A DNA stretch of 64,000 nt, taken from positions 62,001 through 126,000 of the forward strand of contig JBAIAA010000700.1 of NCBI GenBank assembly GCA_037893245.1, in the 5' to 3' direction. Each line of letters opens with the position of its first letter. Positions within the stretch are counted from its first letter, which is position 1. The notes under the pieces are model-generated. The model ran no database searches and was not told where the DNA came from. It was given only the letters and a program-made list of their open reading frames with translations. This stretch comes from Crossaster papposus. Its lineage: Eukaryota > Echinodermata > Asteroidea > Velatida > Solasteridae. Positions 60,409-64,000 of this stretch are shown in pieces. The translations under genes and the position numbers were made by a program.

Positions 60409-62100
60409 TTTGCGTTTGCTTAGCAGGGTGCGCAGAATGGATGATAAGGGTAACACCATTGTTTGTGTTAAACAGTAAGTCTCGTAAAACATTGCTTAGA
60501 CTGATGCTAAGCACAGTTTTGGCAGAGAACCGGTCCCCGAGTAATATGCATCACAAGAGTTTTGGCCGGTAACCATTTCTGTTGTTGCTTAGCTGAATAT
60601 TTTTGTGTTAAGCAGATCCCAGAGTGCGATTTTTTTTTTTTTTTCTGAGCAAAAGTTTTAAGCAGAAACACAAAATGCTAAGCAAATATTTCTCAACAGA
60701 AAAAAATGAGCGGAGAACCAGTCAAAAGCATTGTACATTACATGTCATTACATTTTGCATAACTAGCAGTTTCAAGCTTAGTCAAACTCTATTAGGCTAA
60801 GCAAATTTGTTATTTTGTCGTAAGCGACTTTGGCTTTTGACTGGTTCCCGTTGTGTTTTTGCACACCAATTTTTTTTTTTCGTCAACTCGGTGGAATTCC
60901 GTGTCCAACTTTCCAAGAAGTTTGGGTTTTGCACCGAATAATAGATGCACTGCAATAAGACAGAGTGATATTTCTACCAAATTTTGTACTTCGTTTTTGC
61001 AATTTTAAACCCGTTTTATTTTGTTTCGTTATCCCGTATTTTCTAAACGTGAACATTCTGAGCTTCTATTTCTCGAGACTTACGCTGACATTGCAGTACA
61101 TACTAAGACAGATTTTATTCTGTATGGTTGCTACACTCGAAAGCAGCGCTATCGAAAGTCAGCCCTATCGAAAGTCTGCCCTATCGAAAAAAGAGGCTTA
61201 TTAATTGAACTGAATTTTGGGGACATTCGGACCAGCGTTAATAGTTAATATTCTTGTATTTTGTATCGCTACAGTATATCCACAATTTCTGTTTGTGTGT
61301 GTTTGTGCCTGTTTATCTGCCCAACGTTAAGAAACATTTAACAAACGCGCTTGATCTGCATCACTTCAATCACCTCGCACACTATGCACAAAGTGGTCTT
61401 TGTAAAAAAGTCAACACATGAAATAGTAGTAGTAGTGTAGACGAATTTATCATGTACAGTCGTGTGGCTATTTTATGTCTGAAAAGCAAATCATGTGCAC
61501 ACATTTTGACTTCTGTACATATTTTGTTTTTTTTATAGTTCAGTGCAAAGATATCATGTCCCAACTGTACATTAAAACAAATAAGGCAAAGATAAACCAT
61601 CAATAATTAAAAAAAAAAAAAAATGGTTGCACAATGAACATTAATTCATATCGGTTGAAAAAAAATCAAAACACTTTTTTCTTTAATTAAGATCATTTTT
61701 AAAAAGCTGTGTTTCCGTTTTCCGTTCTGGAAACTCTTAAAAATGTACAGTTGAAATTATTCATAAAACCCAATGAGCTAGTTTTCCTTCGAAATGTTAA
61801 AATAAGAAATGTTATTACTTGTGTTAAAATATACCTTCTAGTTCTAATAATAACTTCTGTACCGAGCGATAAAACTAATATTAAGAAACAATCTCTGTAA
61901 CAAAGTTTTATATGAAACGATCATTGCATAGAAAGTTTCATGATTAAATGTGACTTTTAGTATTGTACTTAAGTGGAGGAAATGGACTGTCATGCAGAGG
62001 TCAGAGGTCAAAGTGCAGAGGTCAAAGTGCAGAGGTCAAAGTGCAGAGGTAGGGTTATAGTTCAAAGTTCAGGTTATAGTTCAAAAGTCAGGTTATACTG
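60409..62100 (+). other. AGO: AGO 3'UTR and downstream DNA
   Basis: No further gene. The first 450 bp hold degenerate GCTAAGCA words related to R2. ATTAAA-type signals occur near 61570 and AATAAA near 62882; the true cleavage site cannot be fixed from sequence. A short GCAGAGGTCAAAGT tandem lies at 61994-62050. Confidence 0.45.
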
Positions 62101-62102
62101 TA

Positions 62103-62526
62103 TGTGACCTGTTCCAACGAAACCCGGACAAAGTCAACTTTTTAGTTTTTCAGATTTTGCTTTTTTCAAATTCTCTAGGTTCTCAGCTTTTAAATGATGT
62201 ATCATTTACATATGTACCCCCACCCTATCTTCCCTGGGGTCTGGATTTAGTGATAAAACCATGACAACCTAATTATGAGATAAACAGCTTTGAAGTTCAG
62301 AAAAGCGTATTATTTCTATACACAAATGTTTCACAAAATTGACCAAAAAACACACTTCTGGTAGACGGATTTTGTTCAAATTTGAGGAGATTGTAGATTA
62401 ATAGTGAGTGACTTAGGAAAACCTAAAACCTCAAAATGGTAAAATCCATCCAGAAATGACTTCAGGAGTACATTGTGACAAAACACATTGTGCGACTTTG
62501 TCCGGGTTTCGTTGGAACAGGTCACA
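62103..62526. mobile_element. MITE family R7, full length
   Basis: 424 bp with perfect 33-bp terminal inverted repeats starting TGTGACCTGTTCCAACGAAA. A truncated copy is at 28440-28700 and a relative at 27413-27835. Confidence 0.9.
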
Positions 62527-62689
62527 AATAGCTAAAATTAAGGCATGTTATGAATATTGGAAACTGTTTAACAGATTTTGTGCGCTGTCCTATGACATCA
62601 TTACATCTTGGGGCTGTTTTTCAAACCCAAGCTTAGTTTCCGTCTTTGGCTTTGTTCATGCAGTTTGGCAATGGTGATGGAGCCTAAGC

Positions 62690-63233
62690 TGGGGTTTGGA
62701 GAAAAAAAATACTGCTGATCAACTTTGTGCGCTAAGCAGAAAATCTGGAAACCAGTGACAAGTAATTGACATTGCATGGCATTTTGGCTGGTATTCCATT
62801 ATAGCTAAGCAGATTTTTCCCAGTGCTTAGCAGATTCCTGAACTTTGACCTTATGCTCATGGACTTGTGAGGTAGAAATGTAATAAACGAACAGGAAAAT
62901 GCAATAGTTATGACTTTTCAATGACCAAAAAAAAGTTCATGAAGAAATATAGTTGAAAGTATAGCAATAGTCCATGTCGGCCGTTAAACCAATATAACGA
63001 ATAAATGTCCAGGGATTTTGTGTAATATAAAACATTCACGATCAATCGAACATTAGGTTTAGTCGGTAAAGATGTTTGAAGTGATTTTTGTAGATAAATT
63101 TACATTTTGTGGTTGTGATTTTGCTTTTGAGAACAGTAACTACCATTTTTGGATGGTAGAATGGGATCTATATGCCACTTTTGTACATGTATACAACTTC
63201 AGACTGTTGTTTTTAAGATCAAATAATTATTTA
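62690..63233. other. 3' flank with degenerate R2 words
   Basis: GCTAAGCAG words at 62700-62850 look like an eroded R2 copy; AATAAA near 62882. Nothing else recognised. Confidence 0.4.
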
Positions 63234-63608
63234 AAGGTAGGATACACCATTGGTAATTGCTTGAATTATCGTGAATGGGTGGATTTGGGGGGTTGTATTT
63301 GATAGTAAATATCGTTTAACTGACCTGTCCAAAGTTTTACAATCATGGATGCCGGGGAAAACAAGAAAAACGGCGTTCGTTTTCAACCGGCGTCGGGCAG
63401 TGGTTCTTATGTTGTTGTAGTTTTTTTGCGATCACTGTTCGTGATTTTAAAAAAGTTCTTTTATTTTTCGGAACAATAGGATATCTAGCGCAATCATTTT
63501 GCTGGATGCCTACAATCATTATTTACTTTCAAATAAGTACGGTATTTCTTAATATTCGGTAGTAATTTTTTCTTGATTTCTGCAAAATGGTGTATTCTAC
63601 TTTTAAGT
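63234..63608 (+). mobile_element. MITE family R1 copy, full length
   Basis: TTTAAAGGTAGGATACACC to GGTGTATTCTACTTTTAA, 375 bp. Confidence 0.85.
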
Positions 63609-64000
63609 ACGAAAACTCTAACTGGCTCCAGTTGAAACTACAACCTCAAAACCTCATTTCACGACTTTGTTACAACAACTCTCTAGTTTTTTCTAAACAC
63701 TACATGTATATTAGCCTGGTATAATATTACTACTGTTGAGGCGGAGTAATACTGTTCAACTTTTATAATGTGTTTATTGGTATGTGATCTGAATTAATCG
63801 ATTTTACTTGAGAAGGGAAATATTGCAGTGACGAGGCATAATTGTTTTTAAAATCAAAGCGGAGCTGTATGTGATTTAAATTAAATTAAACATCTTCGTT
63901 TCTTGTTCTATATAAAAGATGCGGGAACTCGAAAAGATGATTTGCAAAAATGTTGGTGAAAGTTTAGTTCTGATTTTACATTTACCAAAAAATTGTGGTA
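63609..64000. other. Unassigned DNA to the window end
   Basis: No gene or repeat family recognised. Confidence 0.4.

Overview
This window is animal nuclear DNA, not bacterial. Every recognisable gene is split into many short exons with GT-AG introns, and the introns and intergenic DNA are packed with minisatellites, tRNA-derived SINEs and small inverted-repeat transposons (MITEs). The gene set (a slicer-type Argonaute, SPAG1, ZNF706, RCC1L and an unusual MH2 protein) points to an invertebrate deuterostome. The repeat style suggests an echinoderm, perhaps a sea star, but that is inference because no search could be run.

Layout. (1) 1.27-11.84 kb, + strand: an atypical Smad-like MH2-domain gene resembling Drosophila Expansion, with a TATA promoter at 1.27 kb. 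Its 4.8 kb first intron holds an inverted-motif palindrome, an ~88-bp satellite and a Helitron-like insertion. (2) 13.71-19.44 kb, - strand: RCC1L, a mitochondrial RCC1-repeat protein, 11 exons, 502 aa. (3) ~20.9-24.0 kb, + strand: ZNF706, two coding exons and one 3'UTR intron. (4) 27.20-43.26 kb, - strand: SPAG1, a dynein-arm assembly TPR/RPAP3_C protein, 22 exons, 1275 aa, including an 837-bp repeat exon. (5) 46.46-60.41 kb, + strand: an AGO-clade Argonaute, 22 coding exons, 903 aa, with the full slicer tetrad. The remainder to 64 kb is AGO 3' flank and repeats. All exon chains were assembled by hand; every junction phase closes, and each reading frame matches its family end to end.

The genes are independent housekeeping, ciliary and small-RNA genes rather than one pathway. 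ZNF706 and SPAG1 are tail-to-tail neighbours here and lie within about 1 Mb of each other on human 8q22; AGO2 is on the same human arm, so the linkage may be ancient.

The most unusual content is transposon and repeat architecture. There are three mobile elements nested inside one another just upstream of AGO, two hAT-like insertions with perfect 8-bp target duplications, and a Helitron-like element placed exactly between A and T of a satellite unit. TTAA-flanked elements with telomere-like ends occur three times. One minisatellite resembles the splice donor it abuts, another fills an entire AGO intron, and an 89-bp tandem duplication in AGO has copied a 3' splice site.
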